Shown here: in pieces, positions 9,427 to 17,333 of the stretch
Numbering within the stretch: the first letter of the stretch is position 1
Layout: each line of letters starts with the position of its first letter
Assembly: GCA_949710005.1 (NCBI GenBank)
Contig: OX453279.1
Location: forward strand, 9,188,378 to 9,252,377
Direction: 5' to 3'
DNA from: Ricordea florida
Lineage: Eukaryota > Cnidaria > Anthozoa > Corallimorpharia > Ricordeidae
DNA: 64,000 nt
Position numbers and translations under genes: made by a program
The notes under the pieces: generated by a model
Databases searched by the model: none
Seen by the model: the letters and a program-made list of their open reading frames with translations, nothing else
Told to the model about the DNA's origin: nothing

Positions 9427-9872
9427 AAGAATACACGGGTGTGGTTATGGACCTCTCTGACACAACCAAACTATCGGATAAGGATGTGGAGAAGTATTAC
9501 AAAAGGTACCAAGTCGTGTCGGGCAAGAAGATTGCCGATGGCTTGGCGGACTCTTCTTTTCAATTGGTAGCTAAGGCTGTAGATCGGGGTTTGAGAAATT
9601 ACGGAAATATAGATGATCAAGACGCTCTTGTGAGAGATTGTAAGAACGATGAATTGATAATGAAGGAGATCTCAAATATATCCGGGTCACTTGTACTCAA
9701 AGGTGGAAGACTCACGGCATTACTTTCGGCATTTATTCAATTTGCAAAGCACTTCAAGTTAAAAGAGCAAGACCTAAGCACTAATCCAACACAACTTGAG
9801 CAAGACCTGAGCACTAATCCAACACAACTTGAGCAGGACCTGAGCACCACTCCAACACAACTTGAGGACTAA
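9427..9872 (+). pseudogene. N-terminally truncated Polinton protein (counterpart of 43830-44369)
   Basis: The frame from about 9427 (TKEYTGVVMD...) aligns with an internal part of element 2's 179-residue protein, starting at that protein's TTKEYLGVDM. The first roughly 40 residues are missing, along with the upstream ATPase and capsid genes. The first ATG is 9447. The conserved core contains LSDKDVEKYYKRYQ and a helical hydrophobic region (LKGGRLTALLSAFIQ). The C-terminus holds three tandem 11-residue repeats (EQDLSTNPTQL) that element 2 lacks. Function unknown. It may still be translated from 9447 but has lost its own promoter. Confidence 0.65.
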
Positions 9873-9935
9873 ATAGATTCTTGGAAAAGTGTCTTCAAGA
9901 TTGGTTGTACCATAAGCAAAAAGCACAACAACAAG

Positions 9936-10262
9936 ATGCAACAAAACGAATTTGGTTTTCACGTATTTACTATATATGGTGAGAATGACTCTGACTTTGA
10001 GAAGCTCTTCGAGAGAGGAAGGCCAAAGATTGTTAATGCCTTTGAGTTAGTCAACCCTACTTTCACAAGACTTAAAGTTAATTTCAATCGAGACCCGGAT
10101 GAAGAACAATGTCAATACATAGTTGACCATTATGATGATGATGATGAGACTGACTCTGCAGACACCTTAATCACACGTACTGTGAAAGTTTTGAGAGCGA
10201 GATTGAGATATAATTTCAGGGATGAACTTCAACCCCGTTTTCATTATAGACATCTACGATAG
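9936..10262 (+). CDS. hypothetical acidic protein
   Basis: 108 residues with an Asp-rich run (YDDDDETDSAD). No recognised domain and no clear counterpart in element 2. Its end overlaps the next ORF by 41 nt in a different frame. The two may be one gene broken by a frameshift near 10220, or two overlapping genes; the sequence alone does not decide. Confidence 0.5.
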   Translation: MQQNEFGFHVFTIYGENDSDFEKLFERGRPKIVNAFELVNPTFTRLKVNFNRDPDEEQCQYIVDHYDDDDETDSADTLITRTVKVLRARLRYNFRDELQPRFHYRHLR

Positions 10263-10572
10263 ACGCTTTGATGAATCTATTGACCCTGAGGAGAGATTCA
10301 GAGCAATGAACAATGGGGATTGGAATGGGGAAGAGGGTTTGGAAAATACTGGTCTGTATGGCTTTGTGGTCGAGGAGTTTGCAAAAGATATGGAGTCTGA
10401 AGTCTCACACATTACAATCAAAATGTTGAATGCACACAAGCACTACCATAAATCAAACTTCTACAAACGTCTGTGGGATGAACTAATGCCCATAGCGTGG
10501 CACCCCGATCGTGTGTGGGATTGGTGCTTCGATCACGAGCAAAAGAGAGAAGCCGAGCGATTATGGGCGTAA
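10222..10572 (+). CDS. hypothetical protein with C-terminal WHPDR motif
   Basis: 116 residues ending in MPIAWHPDRVWDWCFD. The same C-terminal block (AAAWHPDRYLDWCID) ends element 2's protein at 49521-50054, so this is the equivalent gene at a different place and on the opposite strand. Short C-terminal WHP-type motifs recur in proteins of unknown role in large DNA viruses. No catalytic residues are recognised. Confidence 0.6.
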   Translation: MNFNPVFIIDIYDRRFDESIDPEERFRAMNNGDWNGEEGLENTGLYGFVVEEFAKDMESEVSHITIKMLNAHKHYHKSNFYKRLWDELMPIAWHPDRVWDWCFDHEQKREAERLWA

Positions 10573-10601
10573 TGACCCAACTTTCATATGAAACACTATT
10601 G

Positions 10602-10636
10602 TAAGCCTCTTAGTAGAGGACCTACTAAGAGGCTTA
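10602..10636. terminator. hairpin after the WHPDR gene
   Basis: A perfect 14-bp stem (TAAGCCTCTTAGTA / TACTAAGAGGCTTA) with a 7-base loop, 30 nt after a stop codon. Its right arm runs directly into CTTAAAGA. Confidence 0.6.
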
Positions 10637-10640
10637 AAGA
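10633..10640 (+). promoter_or_regulatory. CTTAAAGA promoter-like motif
   Basis: Overlaps the hairpin's right arm and lies 41 nt before the ATG at 10682, somewhat further than usual. Confidence 0.4.
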
Positions 10641-10681
10641 TAGGTATGTACTATGCCATAACCGAAAGGTAGTTGTTGAAC

Positions 10682-11377
10682 ATGATGACTGATCCAATCT
10701 TCATTTCACTTGACTCTGATTTTGACTGGAACACCATCGTTGTGTCCGAACCTAAGAAGAACTCTTTCACCAAAGGCAAAAGTAAAGTAGCAAATGAATG
10801 GGTTAGTTCAGATGTTTATGTAGAAGAATGGCCAAACGGTTCGAGACGCCCAGTATTCATTGAATTGGCCAAGCAATTCTTTCCAGGCATATCTGGCATA
10901 TGGCCATTCGGAACTGAGAAAAAGGATCGCAGGCTTGAAACATTGGAGGGGTTCCAGATTTTCTACCCAATGACATCGATTGAGACTATGGATAACCCCA
11001 TAACCGAAGAGATGAAGACTCGTGAAGCATTGGATAACGTGATGAAGATCACATTGAATTCACTCAAAAAGTTCTGCAAAAAACCCAGGTCCGAGCGTTT
11101 AGTACCACCCGCCACTTTCAATGCATACACAACTTCCAAAAGTGAAAATGATTGGTCTTATGCTGTAAAACCCATATACGATTACCCAAACATCACAAAC
11201 CAACTAACAGGTAAGAAGACAAAGGATGAGTCCAGTCCAGAGCGGGCTTATCTAAAGTTCATTACCTGGGGTAAGGGTAAGGACATAAAATCTAGAACTT
11301 CTGTATATGGACCAGACGATGAAATTGTTCACCCACTTGAATACATTTATTGGGGGCTGCCGCTTATGAGGATTTAG
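10682..11377 (+). CDS. hypothetical 231-residue Polinton protein
   Basis: Start set at the first ATG (10682). The protein is soluble, mixed alpha/beta in character and rich in aromatic residues, with conserved-looking blocks IELAKQFFPGISGIWPFG and ERAYLKFITWGKGKD. No membrane segment and no catalytic motif is recognised. Element 2 has no equivalent. A nucleic-acid-binding role is possible from composition but is only a guess. The frame is intact. Confidence 0.55.
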   Translation: MMTDPIFISLDSDFDWNTIVVSEPKKNSFTKGKSKVANEWVSSDVYVEEWPNGSRRPVFIELAKQFFPGISGIWPFGTEKKDRRLETLEGFQIFYPMTSIETMDNPITEEMKTREALDNVMKITLNSLKKFCKKPRSERLVPPATFNAYTTSKSENDWSYAVKPIYDYPNITNQLTGKKTKDESSPERAYLKFITWGKGKDIKSRTSVYGPDDEIVHPLEYIYWGLPLMRI

Positions 11378-11460
11378 TTCTTCCCTGGCAGCACCCTTTT
11401 TGCAGTTTTTCATGTTTATTTTAGCAAATAAAGTTGTTATAAATAAATAAATAAATAAAC

Positions 11461-11697
11461 ATGTGGCAGCCTGATAATTGTGTAACCGGTTTTGGTCATC
11501 CTGTTGTCCATTGGGATGGTATATTCTGGGGATCACACGGGCAGACCAGTTATGGCGCTTCAGCTCGTCTTCGTGTTTCTGAGATGAATTTCACTCCAAG
11601 TGATTACAACAACATGACTCGTTTTCGTATGTTACCTCCCAATAATGCTACGGCACAAGAACCAGAATCAGAAGATGAAATTGTGATAGAACACTGA
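11461..11697 (+). CDS. small hypothetical protein
   Basis: 78 residues, rich in Trp, Gly and His at the N-terminus, with an acidic tail (EPESEDEIVIEH). Preceded by TTATAAATAAATAAATAAAT, a TATA-like short repeat ending just before the ATG. No counterpart in element 2; function unknown. Confidence 0.5.
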   Translation: MWQPDNCVTGFGHPVVHWDGIFWGSHGQTSYGASARLRVSEMNFTPSDYNNMTRFRMLPPNNATAQEPESEDEIVIEH

Positions 11698-11713
11698 ATA
11701 ATTAAGACTTACT

Positions 11714-11740
11714 TCTCCTAATAGACACCCTATTAGGAGA
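11714..11740. terminator. hairpin between small genes
   Basis: An 11-bp perfect stem TCTCCTAATAG / CTATTAGGAGA with a 5-base loop, placed after a stop codon and directly before GTTAAAGC. Confidence 0.6.
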
Positions 11741-11748
11741 GTTAAAGC
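11741..11748 (+). promoter_or_regulatory. GTTAAAGC promoter-like motif
   Basis: Lies 23 nt before the ATG at 11772. The following bases TAAGTGATAATAGGGATACA nearly repeat those after the motif at 12035. Confidence 0.5.
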
Positions 11749-11771
11749 TAAGTGATAATAGGGATACAAAC

Positions 11772-11996
11772 ATGGCTGACACAGGACTTATTGATAGAGC
11801 GACTGTGAATAAATATTGTGAAGAATACTGTAGAAATAATATAGATGAACAGTGTCGGGAGATAATAGAAGAATGTAAAGATGAGGAAAGAATAGAATTT
11901 GATGAGTTCGTTAATAAAGCATCTTTATATTTGAAAGGTGCGATGGTCGGAATTGGATTATGTTGGTTGTATAGCAAACGTCGTTGGTTTTGGTAG
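11772..11996 (+). CDS. small tail-anchored membrane protein
   Basis: 74 residues: an acidic, Cys-containing helical N-terminus (YCEEYCRNN, ECKDEER) and a single hydrophobic segment near the end (LKGAMVGIGLCWLY) followed by KRRW. This layout suggests a tail anchor. No counterpart in element 2. Confidence 0.5.
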   Translation: MADTGLIDRATVNKYCEEYCRNNIDEQCREIIEECKDEERIEFDEFVNKASLYLKGAMVGIGLCWLYSKRRWFW

Positions 11997-12011
11997 ATGT
12001 TAGTTCAAAAA

Positions 12012-12037
12012 AAATCTCCTAATATATTAGGAGATTT
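12012..12037. terminator. hairpin between small genes
   Basis: A 12-bp perfect stem AAATCTCCTAAT / ATTAGGAGATTT with a 2-base loop. Its last three T residues are also the start of TTTAAAGC. The stem core is shared with the hairpin at 11714. Confidence 0.6.
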
Positions 12038-12042
12038 AAAGC
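12035..12042 (+). promoter_or_regulatory. TTTAAAGC promoter-like motif
   Basis: Lies 23 nt before the ATG at 12066, which argues for that start rather than the in-frame ATG at 11997. Confidence 0.55.
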
Positions 12043-12065
12043 TTAGTGATAACAGGGATACACAA

Positions 12066-12518
12066 ATGGCTGAACAATCTGTTGAGCAAATCACAAGGGA
12101 ACCCGCTGTCAAGGATAGAGTGAAGGATCCCAAGAAAGTTGAGGCCGGGAAGAAACTGGCTGACTACCACAAGAAGGCTAAGGAGGCATTGAAAGAAAAA
12201 GAGCAGCGGGATGCATTGATAGATAATCAGAAAGAAAAGGAGCAGCAGCAGAACGCATTGGTAAATAATCAGAAAGAGGATAATGAAGGATCTTCCATTG
12301 ATGTTAATGCCTGGATACCCAGTCTATCCTTCGAGAATGTGTTAATAATCGGGTCTATAATAGGGATAACTGCTTATTCCTTATACACGGGATACAAAGA
12401 CAAAATAGCCGACTTACGCGTACCTTCTATAACCTTCGCACCACCTCCTGTCAGGAACATGAATGAGGTCAAAAGCGACCCAAACAGAGAAAATAGTTTA
12501 AATGATGAGTTGATGTAA
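12066..12518 (+). CDS. conserved Polinton membrane protein, Lys-rich head
   Basis: 150 residues. The N-terminus EQSVEQITREP and the block DPKKVEAGKKLADYHKKAKEAL match element 2's 44411 product. A hydrophobic span (about 90-108, VLIIGSIIGITAYSLY) is followed by a Pro-rich tail. The basic head facing DNA with a membrane anchor suggests a virion or assembly role, but none is proven. An in-frame upstream ATG at 11997 lies before the promoter-like motif and is not favoured. Confidence 0.65.
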   Translation: MAEQSVEQITREPAVKDRVKDPKKVEAGKKLADYHKKAKEALKEKEQRDALIDNQKEKEQQQNALVNNQKEDNEGSSIDVNAWIPSLSFENVLIIGSIIGITAYSLYTGYKDKIADLRVPSITFAPPPVRNMNEVKSDPNRENSLNDELM

Positions 12519-12526
12519 TACACAAA

Positions 12527-12751
12527 ATGTCAGAAAATAAGCTTGTAAAGACTGTTACAGATTCTGCAGTTCTCGTGGGACTCGCTGCTGCTGTGGGCTA
12601 TGTGGGTAAAAAGGCCCTGAGAGAATCTTTCATTGGCGATCCATCGTCCAATATAATGAATTATGGCAAATGGGTCGTTGTTTTGTCAGCGAGTATGTAC
12701 CTCAAAACTTATTTAGAAGATCAAAAGATCTTACCAAAGAGCTTTGAGTAA
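12527..12751 (+). CDS. conserved small two-span membrane protein
   Basis: 74 residues, nearly collinear with element 2's 44882 product (KLVKTVTDSAVLVGLAA; DPSSNIMNY; MYLKTYLE). Two hydrophobic segments (about 13-28 and 46-62) flank a polar loop. It starts 8 nt after the previous stop. Strong conservation between the diverged elements shows it is a real gene of unknown function. Confidence 0.75.
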   Translation: MSENKLVKTVTDSAVLVGLAAAVGYVGKKALRESFIGDPSSNIMNYGKWVVVLSASMYLKTYLEDQKILPKSFE

Positions 12752-12948
12752 TGAGTACAGTGAAATTCGATCATACAAGATTCAAAGTGGCGTTGGATAA
12801 TCATATGAGAGACGAACCCATTTTGAGGGACTTCATAACTAAAGATGGTAATGGGTCCGTAATATCCTTTGACGAGAAAGGATTCGTTATGGCTGTACTC
12901 GATCATTTGAAGAACACTCCCAAGTTGGAACACTTCACGATTGAATGA
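12751..12948 (+). CDS. small hypothetical protein
   Basis: 65 residues. Its ATG overlaps the preceding stop (TAATG), suggesting coupled translation or a shared transcript. Soluble, mixed charge, no recognised domain. Element 2 lacks it between its matching neighbours. Confidence 0.5.
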   Translation: MSTVKFDHTRFKVALDNHMRDEPILRDFITKDGNGSVISFDEKGFVMAVLDHLKNTPKLEHFTIE

Positions 12949-12981
12949 AATGTATTAAGAAATCCTACAATAGATTGATAA

Positions 12982-13389
12982 ATGGCGACTATAGCGCTCA
13001 TGTTTGTAGGAGCATTCTTAAATACAACCTTATTAACTGCTGGGAATTATGTAACACATATCCTCATGGGTTCATCATCCGCTGATCTCAAACTCGAAAG
13101 GGAAAGGCATGACAAAGCAATGGAGAAGTACCAAAAAGATTACGCTGAGTACCAAGAGAAGCGCTTGGCATATATTGACTTTATGAATAAGAGGAATAGT
13201 GATGCTGACCAGGCCTCTGAGAACATATCGAAGACGGATGAAGCGATGAAATTGTACAATCAAATGGGCAATACTCCTAAATTCTCTGACTATTACCGAC
13301 CGAATGAAGACCAAAGAATGGCTCAGATGATCTATGTCGTAGTTGGGATGTTAACCCTGGTATATATAGTTAGCAAGTGGGTGCGATAA
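12982..13389 (+). CDS. conserved two-span protein with central coiled coil
   Basis: 135 residues: an N-terminal hydrophobic segment (1-25), a charged helix RHDKAMEKYQKDYAEYQEKR, a conserved FSDYYRPNEDQ turn, and a C-terminal membrane span (about 115-132). Collinear with element 2's 45132 product. This layout recurs in cnidarian Polintons as I recall them. Role unknown, probably virion or assembly. Confidence 0.7.
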   Translation: MATIALMFVGAFLNTTLLTAGNYVTHILMGSSSADLKLERERHDKAMEKYQKDYAEYQEKRLAYIDFMNKRNSDADQASENISKTDEAMKLYNQMGNTPKFSDYYRPNEDQRMAQMIYVVVGMLTLVYIVSKWVR

Positions 13390-13423
13390 ATTAACTTAGA
13401 AGTTCCCATATTCGACATCAAAT

Positions 13424-14386
13424 ATGGCAACTGCTTATCCTGAAGAAGAAGAAAACGATCCTTTCGGGTTGGGGGAAGAAAACAAACAAGAAGATCCTGA
13501 TGATTTTGAAAATACCCCACTACTTGGTAGGCAGCCCATACCAGATAAAGTCATAGAAACATCCACGACTAAGGGTGCTAGACGTAAATCAGGGTATATT
13601 CAATTACCACGTGAAGATATAGAAATGGAGGCCATGGAAGAAAACAAAGATGCAATCTGGGCTAAGATTGTAAGTAAATTCCCAAATGCCAAACCTAAGT
13701 TTCTTTTCAAATATGATGAATGGGGTAGAATCGTTGTAAAAATCACTGGTAGAGATCCAGGGAAAAATGTATGGCATCAATTATTCGATGCGTATGGTGA
13801 TGTGAACAAAGGATTACCCAAAACAATTACAAAAGAGCTAGGTCCAAGCGCGGAAGAAATTGTGGAAGCCAACGATGGTGAGATAACTAAGAAAAAAGGG
13901 TTCGTTAGTAAATTGAAAGAGACGGTAAGATTCCATCGAGAAAAGGCATTGAAAACCCCAGAAGAAGTAAGTCAAATAGAGACTATCGAGGAACAAATTG
14001 TTGAACAAGAGCAAGAGATAGCTAACTTGGAGGGGGAGAATGAGCAAATCCAGGAGCGAATGTCATTGCGAGATAGGGTGAAAGCGATCTTCAAGAAATA
14101 TGGGTTCACGGTATTTTCCGTTGTGAGCGCCGTTGGTGTGGTCATTGGCGTTATTGTGTCTAATCTTTCCAAAGGCCTATCCAAGTTGGGCAAAGGTGTG
14201 GGTGACGGGCTGAAGACCATCGGTAAGAAACTTGGTGAGATATTGCCCGGTATGGTGGGGGCGATCGTGAGTTTCCTATTCAAGACCGCTGGGGAGGTCA
14301 TTTCATTCCTAGGGAAGAACGCTTGGCTATTGATCCTCGCTGTTGTAGTATACTTTGTAGAGGAATTAAAGAAGAGGCGTCGTTGA
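13424..14386 (+). CDS. conserved coiled-coil protein with membrane-active C-terminus
   Basis: 320 residues. Acidic N-terminus; coiled coil about 180-215; then a highly conserved block from SLRDRVKAIFKKYGFTVFSV to the end. That block holds glycine-rich amphipathic repeats (LSKGLSKLGKGVGDGLKTIGKKLGEI) and a final membrane span (AWLLILAVVVYFV). Element 2's 45575 product keeps the same C-terminus and has a longer coiled coil. The amphipathic repeats suggest membrane insertion or disruption by a virion protein; this is an inference. Confidence 0.75.
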   Translation: MATAYPEEEENDPFGLGEENKQEDPDDFENTPLLGRQPIPDKVIETSTTKGARRKSGYIQLPREDIEMEAMEENKDAIWAKIVSKFPNAKPKFLFKYDEWGRIVVKITGRDPGKNVWHQLFDAYGDVNKGLPKTITKELGPSAEEIVEANDGEITKKKGFVSKLKETVRFHREKALKTPEEVSQIETIEEQIVEQEQEIANLEGENEQIQERMSLRDRVKAIFKKYGFTVFSVVSAVGVVIGVIVSNLSKGLSKLGKGVGDGLKTIGKKLGEILPGMVGAIVSFLFKTAGEVISFLGKNAWLLILAVVVYFVEELKKRRR

Positions 14387-14392
14387 ATGTAA

Positions 14393-15025
14393 ATGTTGAG
14401 CATTACCATGTACGAGTCTGAAACCAGGGTGTACTTGGATCCTCCCCTGGACAAGGTTCGAGAGATACAACTCCTGGATTGTAATATACCCAAACGATTG
14501 GTGAATTTCAAGGATCGCCAGGGCATACTCAATGAGGAAAATCGACCCCTCATAATAATCCAGCCCGGTACATACTCTCTGCGTGGTATACACGCGATAT
14601 TTCTCAATGATACGGATAAGGCTAAGCTATCGATCATTGAGACTGATACTGTTGACTATCTGTACTCCAACAAGAACTTCAACATCAAACTTACGAGAGG
14701 ACTGCAAGTTGCTCTAGGTTTACCTGAAGTGATAACTCCTGGTAAGTTATACCCCACAAATCTCCAGATCAAGGAGCCCCTGAGACTTATGTGCAGTCTA
14801 GTGAATAACCAGTCATCCTATATGAATAATGATCGATATAGAGGCCCCGTGAAGATCTCACCCTCACACCTCCTTGCCAACATGCCATCACAGGATTATC
14901 TAGTCATTCCCGTTCATAAATCTAAAACCCCCGTAAATCACTTCGATATGAGAATCCTCGACAGTGAATGGAACAAATTGAATCTGAATGGGTCTCCAAT
15001 CACCTTCAGTTTGAGATTCAGATAA
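14393..15025 (+). CDS. minor capsid/penton-like protein candidate
   Basis: 210 residues, beta-rich, no membrane span. The C-terminal half follows a pattern common to a Polinton virion protein: a LRLMCSLV strand, a SHLLANMPS turn, VNHFDMRILDSEWNKLNLNG, and a final ITFSLRFR strand. A single jelly-roll minor capsid protein is the best guess from position and pattern. The counterpart in element 2 lacks an internal block of roughly 90 residues. Starts 6 nt after the previous stop. A second Met (14408) is also possible, but the preceding LSIT is shared with element 2, which favours 14393. Confidence 0.55.
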   Translation: MLSITMYESETRVYLDPPLDKVREIQLLDCNIPKRLVNFKDRQGILNEENRPLIIIQPGTYSLRGIHAIFLNDTDKAKLSIIETDTVDYLYSNKNFNIKLTRGLQVALGLPEVITPGKLYPTNLQIKEPLRLMCSLVNNQSSYMNNDRYRGPVKISPSHLLANMPSQDYLVIPVHKSKTPVNHFDMRILDSEWNKLNLNGSPITFSLRFR

Positions 15026-15027
15026 CA

Positions 15028-15036
15028 TTTTAAAAA
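15028..15036 (+). promoter_or_regulatory. TTTTAAAAA promoter-like motif
   Basis: A variant of the TTTAAAGA motif, 22 nt before the ATG at 15059. Confidence 0.35.
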
Positions 15037-15058
15037 TACGTGAGATCCGTAACTAAAC

Positions 15059-15661
15059 ATGGGTGAGTACAAAGGAATCTATCCCAACTTGCCTGCGACG
15101 GCGCCTCCTCCTGATGGCGCTACTTTCAGATTACAACAATGTTGTGACATTCTGAATAAGCTGAAGGCTCAATTGAATCACTACGAGATGGTACTCAAAA
15201 AGTACAACCGGTCCAAAGGCACGCTCATAAACGCAAGCTCGACCTGTGGTATCCTATCTTGTATTTTGGCGGCTGGTGGATTGGGTACATCTCTGAGTGG
15301 TGTGGGAATTGTGGCAGCTATACCCTTGGGAGTTACGAGTGGAATACTTGTTTGCGCATCTATAGCGTGTGAACAAATCTCTAAGAGCCTGGCAAAGAAA
15401 GCGGTCAAGCACCAAAGTACAGTTACGCTGGCAAAGGCCAAAATAAACACAATCGAGGACCTGGTATCCAAGGCGCTTCGCGATAATGAAATCTCTGACG
15501 AGGAGTTCTCCATGATAATCGAGGAGCTCAAGAAGTTTGAAAAGCTCAAGGCTGAGATCCGACTCAAGGCTCAAAAAAATTCAGTGAAGGAGAGCGATCC
15601 TGTGGCACTGAGACAGAGGGTACGAGAAGAAATTCTCAAAGAACTAAAAGGAGGGTCCTAA
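15059..15661 (+). CDS. conserved Polinton hydrophobic/helical protein
   Basis: 200 residues. An N-terminal helix (LQQCCDILNKLKAQLNHYE) is followed by a long Gly/Ala-rich hydrophobic region (about 60-105) and a conserved helical region KAKINTIEDLVSKALRDNEI, ending in a charged coiled coil. Collinear with element 2's 47220 product. The family is widespread in cnidarian Polintons. The glycine-rich hydrophobic stretch suggests membrane interaction; function is not known. Confidence 0.7.
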   Translation: MGEYKGIYPNLPATAPPPDGATFRLQQCCDILNKLKAQLNHYEMVLKKYNRSKGTLINASSTCGILSCILAAGGLGTSLSGVGIVAAIPLGVTSGILVCASIACEQISKSLAKKAVKHQSTVTLAKAKINTIEDLVSKALRDNEISDEEFSMIIEELKKFEKLKAEIRLKAQKNSVKESDPVALRQRVREEILKELKGGS

Positions 15662-15731
15662 AAATAACGTACGATAAGATTTACTATTGATTTAAATATT
15701 GCAAACCTTCTACCCAAACACTGGATAGAAG

Positions 15732-17276
15732 ATGGGCTTACTCAATGACCTTAGGAATAGGTATCCAAAGGCTGATTTGAGTCAATTCACATTTGTGACT
15801 GATATCTATGGAGGTTACATTAGGTGGAAACATAATGGGATGACGGTCATGTCTTATGATGACCCCACTGGTAAGACATGGACTGAAGGTCTCAAACCCG
15901 GTTTGAAAAGACTACTGTGGTTAGATTTAGGATTGAATGATAATGAATTGAGTTCATTCCCAAAGAGTTTGACTATGACCGATCGCTCGTACCCAATACC
16001 AGCCATTGACTTTGATGACTTCACAAGTGATACCACAAGTATGCTGACCTCTTTGGATATATACGTGTCCAATACGAAAAAGTTCACCGCTAAGATGCGA
16101 AACGTGTTCACATCTCAAGTTGTGACTTTCAAGTTTGGAAAGCAAGGCCGAAAGTGGCTGAACGCACCTGACATGAATTATTGGCCTCAACAGCTTAATT
16201 TTGCAGTATGGTGTGCAACCTCTGGATGTGGAATAAGTCCTTTCGAGAGTCTAAACTATCCCAAAGTGGTGGCTGGCTTCATAAAGTTTCACGTCTACTT
16301 CACCATAAGGCGAATACTGTATGAATTGAGTGTGCCTTTGCCCGATGAACAACCATTTACCATAGCTAACAACCCTTACAGTAAGGTTGCTTACCAAAGA
16401 TTATGCGCTGAATTCGGGATCGCTAATGATTCTGATTTCAGATGGAAAGGCGGGCGAAACCATGGTTTGGGTGATATATTCCTTGATTATGGAGCCGGTT
16501 ACCATGGACGAGGTGGGGGATTTCAAAATGTTCATGTGATACGAAACTATGATGAAGATGCAAACCAATGGCCTGGTGATGGTGGTAAATTCTCAGATGA
16601 TGGTGGTAAGAAGGAAAAAGGTAACCTCATCTCATTCATTCGTAATGATGACTTTGCTGGGTACAAGTATGCTTGGTTCATTCCAACGAGTGGTTATGGA
16701 CTCACCAAGGCTGGGCTGGGTAGACTGAATCGATCAGCTGAGGCCTTCGTTTACTGTGTATTAGGATCACAAGTTAATACTCGAAACTCGATTGTGGGCA
16801 CGGGTGGCGGGGCAATTGAAACGCAACAAGAGTTCTTGGCTCTATTTGAAAGTAGTGTGATCGAGAACGATATCTCAAGCTCAGTACAAAGGTACCAACT
16901 CGCAACTCAGGAAGCGAAGTTAAGATTGGATCTGGCAATTGCGCCTGGAGTTTGGCTAATGCCCAGTAATATGATCATAAACACAGAGAGTGTGGTTGGG
17001 TACAACAACAACCTAATGAAGGCCACTGGTGATATGAAGTTTGGAGTTAACTCAAGTGTAAACCTAGAGACCAAGACTGTAGCGATAAGCCATAACTTGG
17101 GCTCTTCGAAAGTTAAGCTACCACATGCAGCTGCCAGAACTGAAGCTGTACAGGTGAAAACACCAATGATGGATGTTAAACCTGAAATCAAAGAGCCTGA
17201 CACCACACAACATGAAAATAATCTGATAGCATTGACAATCGCGGTTGGTGGATTGGCTTGGGCTTTGTTCCGTTGA
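15732..17276 (+). CDS. large conserved Polinton protein with C-terminal membrane anchor
   Basis: 514 residues and, by eye, the protein best conserved between the two elements over its whole length. Blocks include YGGYIRWK, DDPTGKTW, PDMNYWPQQLNFAVWC, SDFRWKGGRN, WFIPTSGYG, LGRLNRSAEAFVY and APGVWLMPSNMIINTESVVGYN. A single hydrophobic segment closes the protein (LIALTIAVGGLAWALF), so most of it would sit on one side of a membrane. No enzyme motif is recognised. A surface or internal membrane virion component is plausible. TTTAAATA (15691-15698) lies 33 nt upstream. Confidence 0.75.
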   Translation: MGLLNDLRNRYPKADLSQFTFVTDIYGGYIRWKHNGMTVMSYDDPTGKTWTEGLKPGLKRLLWLDLGLNDNELSSFPKSLTMTDRSYPIPAIDFDDFTSDTTSMLTSLDIYVSNTKKFTAKMRNVFTSQVVTFKFGKQGRKWLNAPDMNYWPQQLNFAVWCATSGCGISPFESLNYPKVVAGFIKFHVYFTIRRILYELSVPLPDEQPFTIANNPYSKVAYQRLCAEFGIANDSDFRWKGGRNHGLGDIFLDYGAGYHGRGGGFQNVHVIRNYDEDANQWPGDGGKFSDDGGKKEKGNLISFIRNDDFAGYKYAWFIPTSGYGLTKAGLGRLNRSAEAFVYCVLGSQVNTRNSIVGTGGGAIETQQEFLALFESSVIENDISSSVQRYQLATQEAKLRLDLAIAPGVWLMPSNMIINTESVVGYNNNLMKATGDMKFGVNSSVNLETKTVAISHNLGSSKVKLPHAAARTEAVQVKTPMMDVKPEIKEPDTTQHENNLIALTIAVGGLAWALFR

Positions 17277-17292
17277 TGGACTCGATATAATT

Positions 17293-17317
17293 TTTGTAAC
17301 GTGGTTCGCGTTACAAA
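17293..17317. terminator. hairpin between convergent genes
   Basis: A 9-bp perfect stem TTTGTAACG / CGTTACAAA with a 7-base loop, between a plus-strand stop (17276) and the end of a minus-strand gene (17334). Element 2 has a hairpin at the same place (49491-49520). Confidence 0.6.
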
Positions 17318-17333
17318 GATGCACACTATATTA

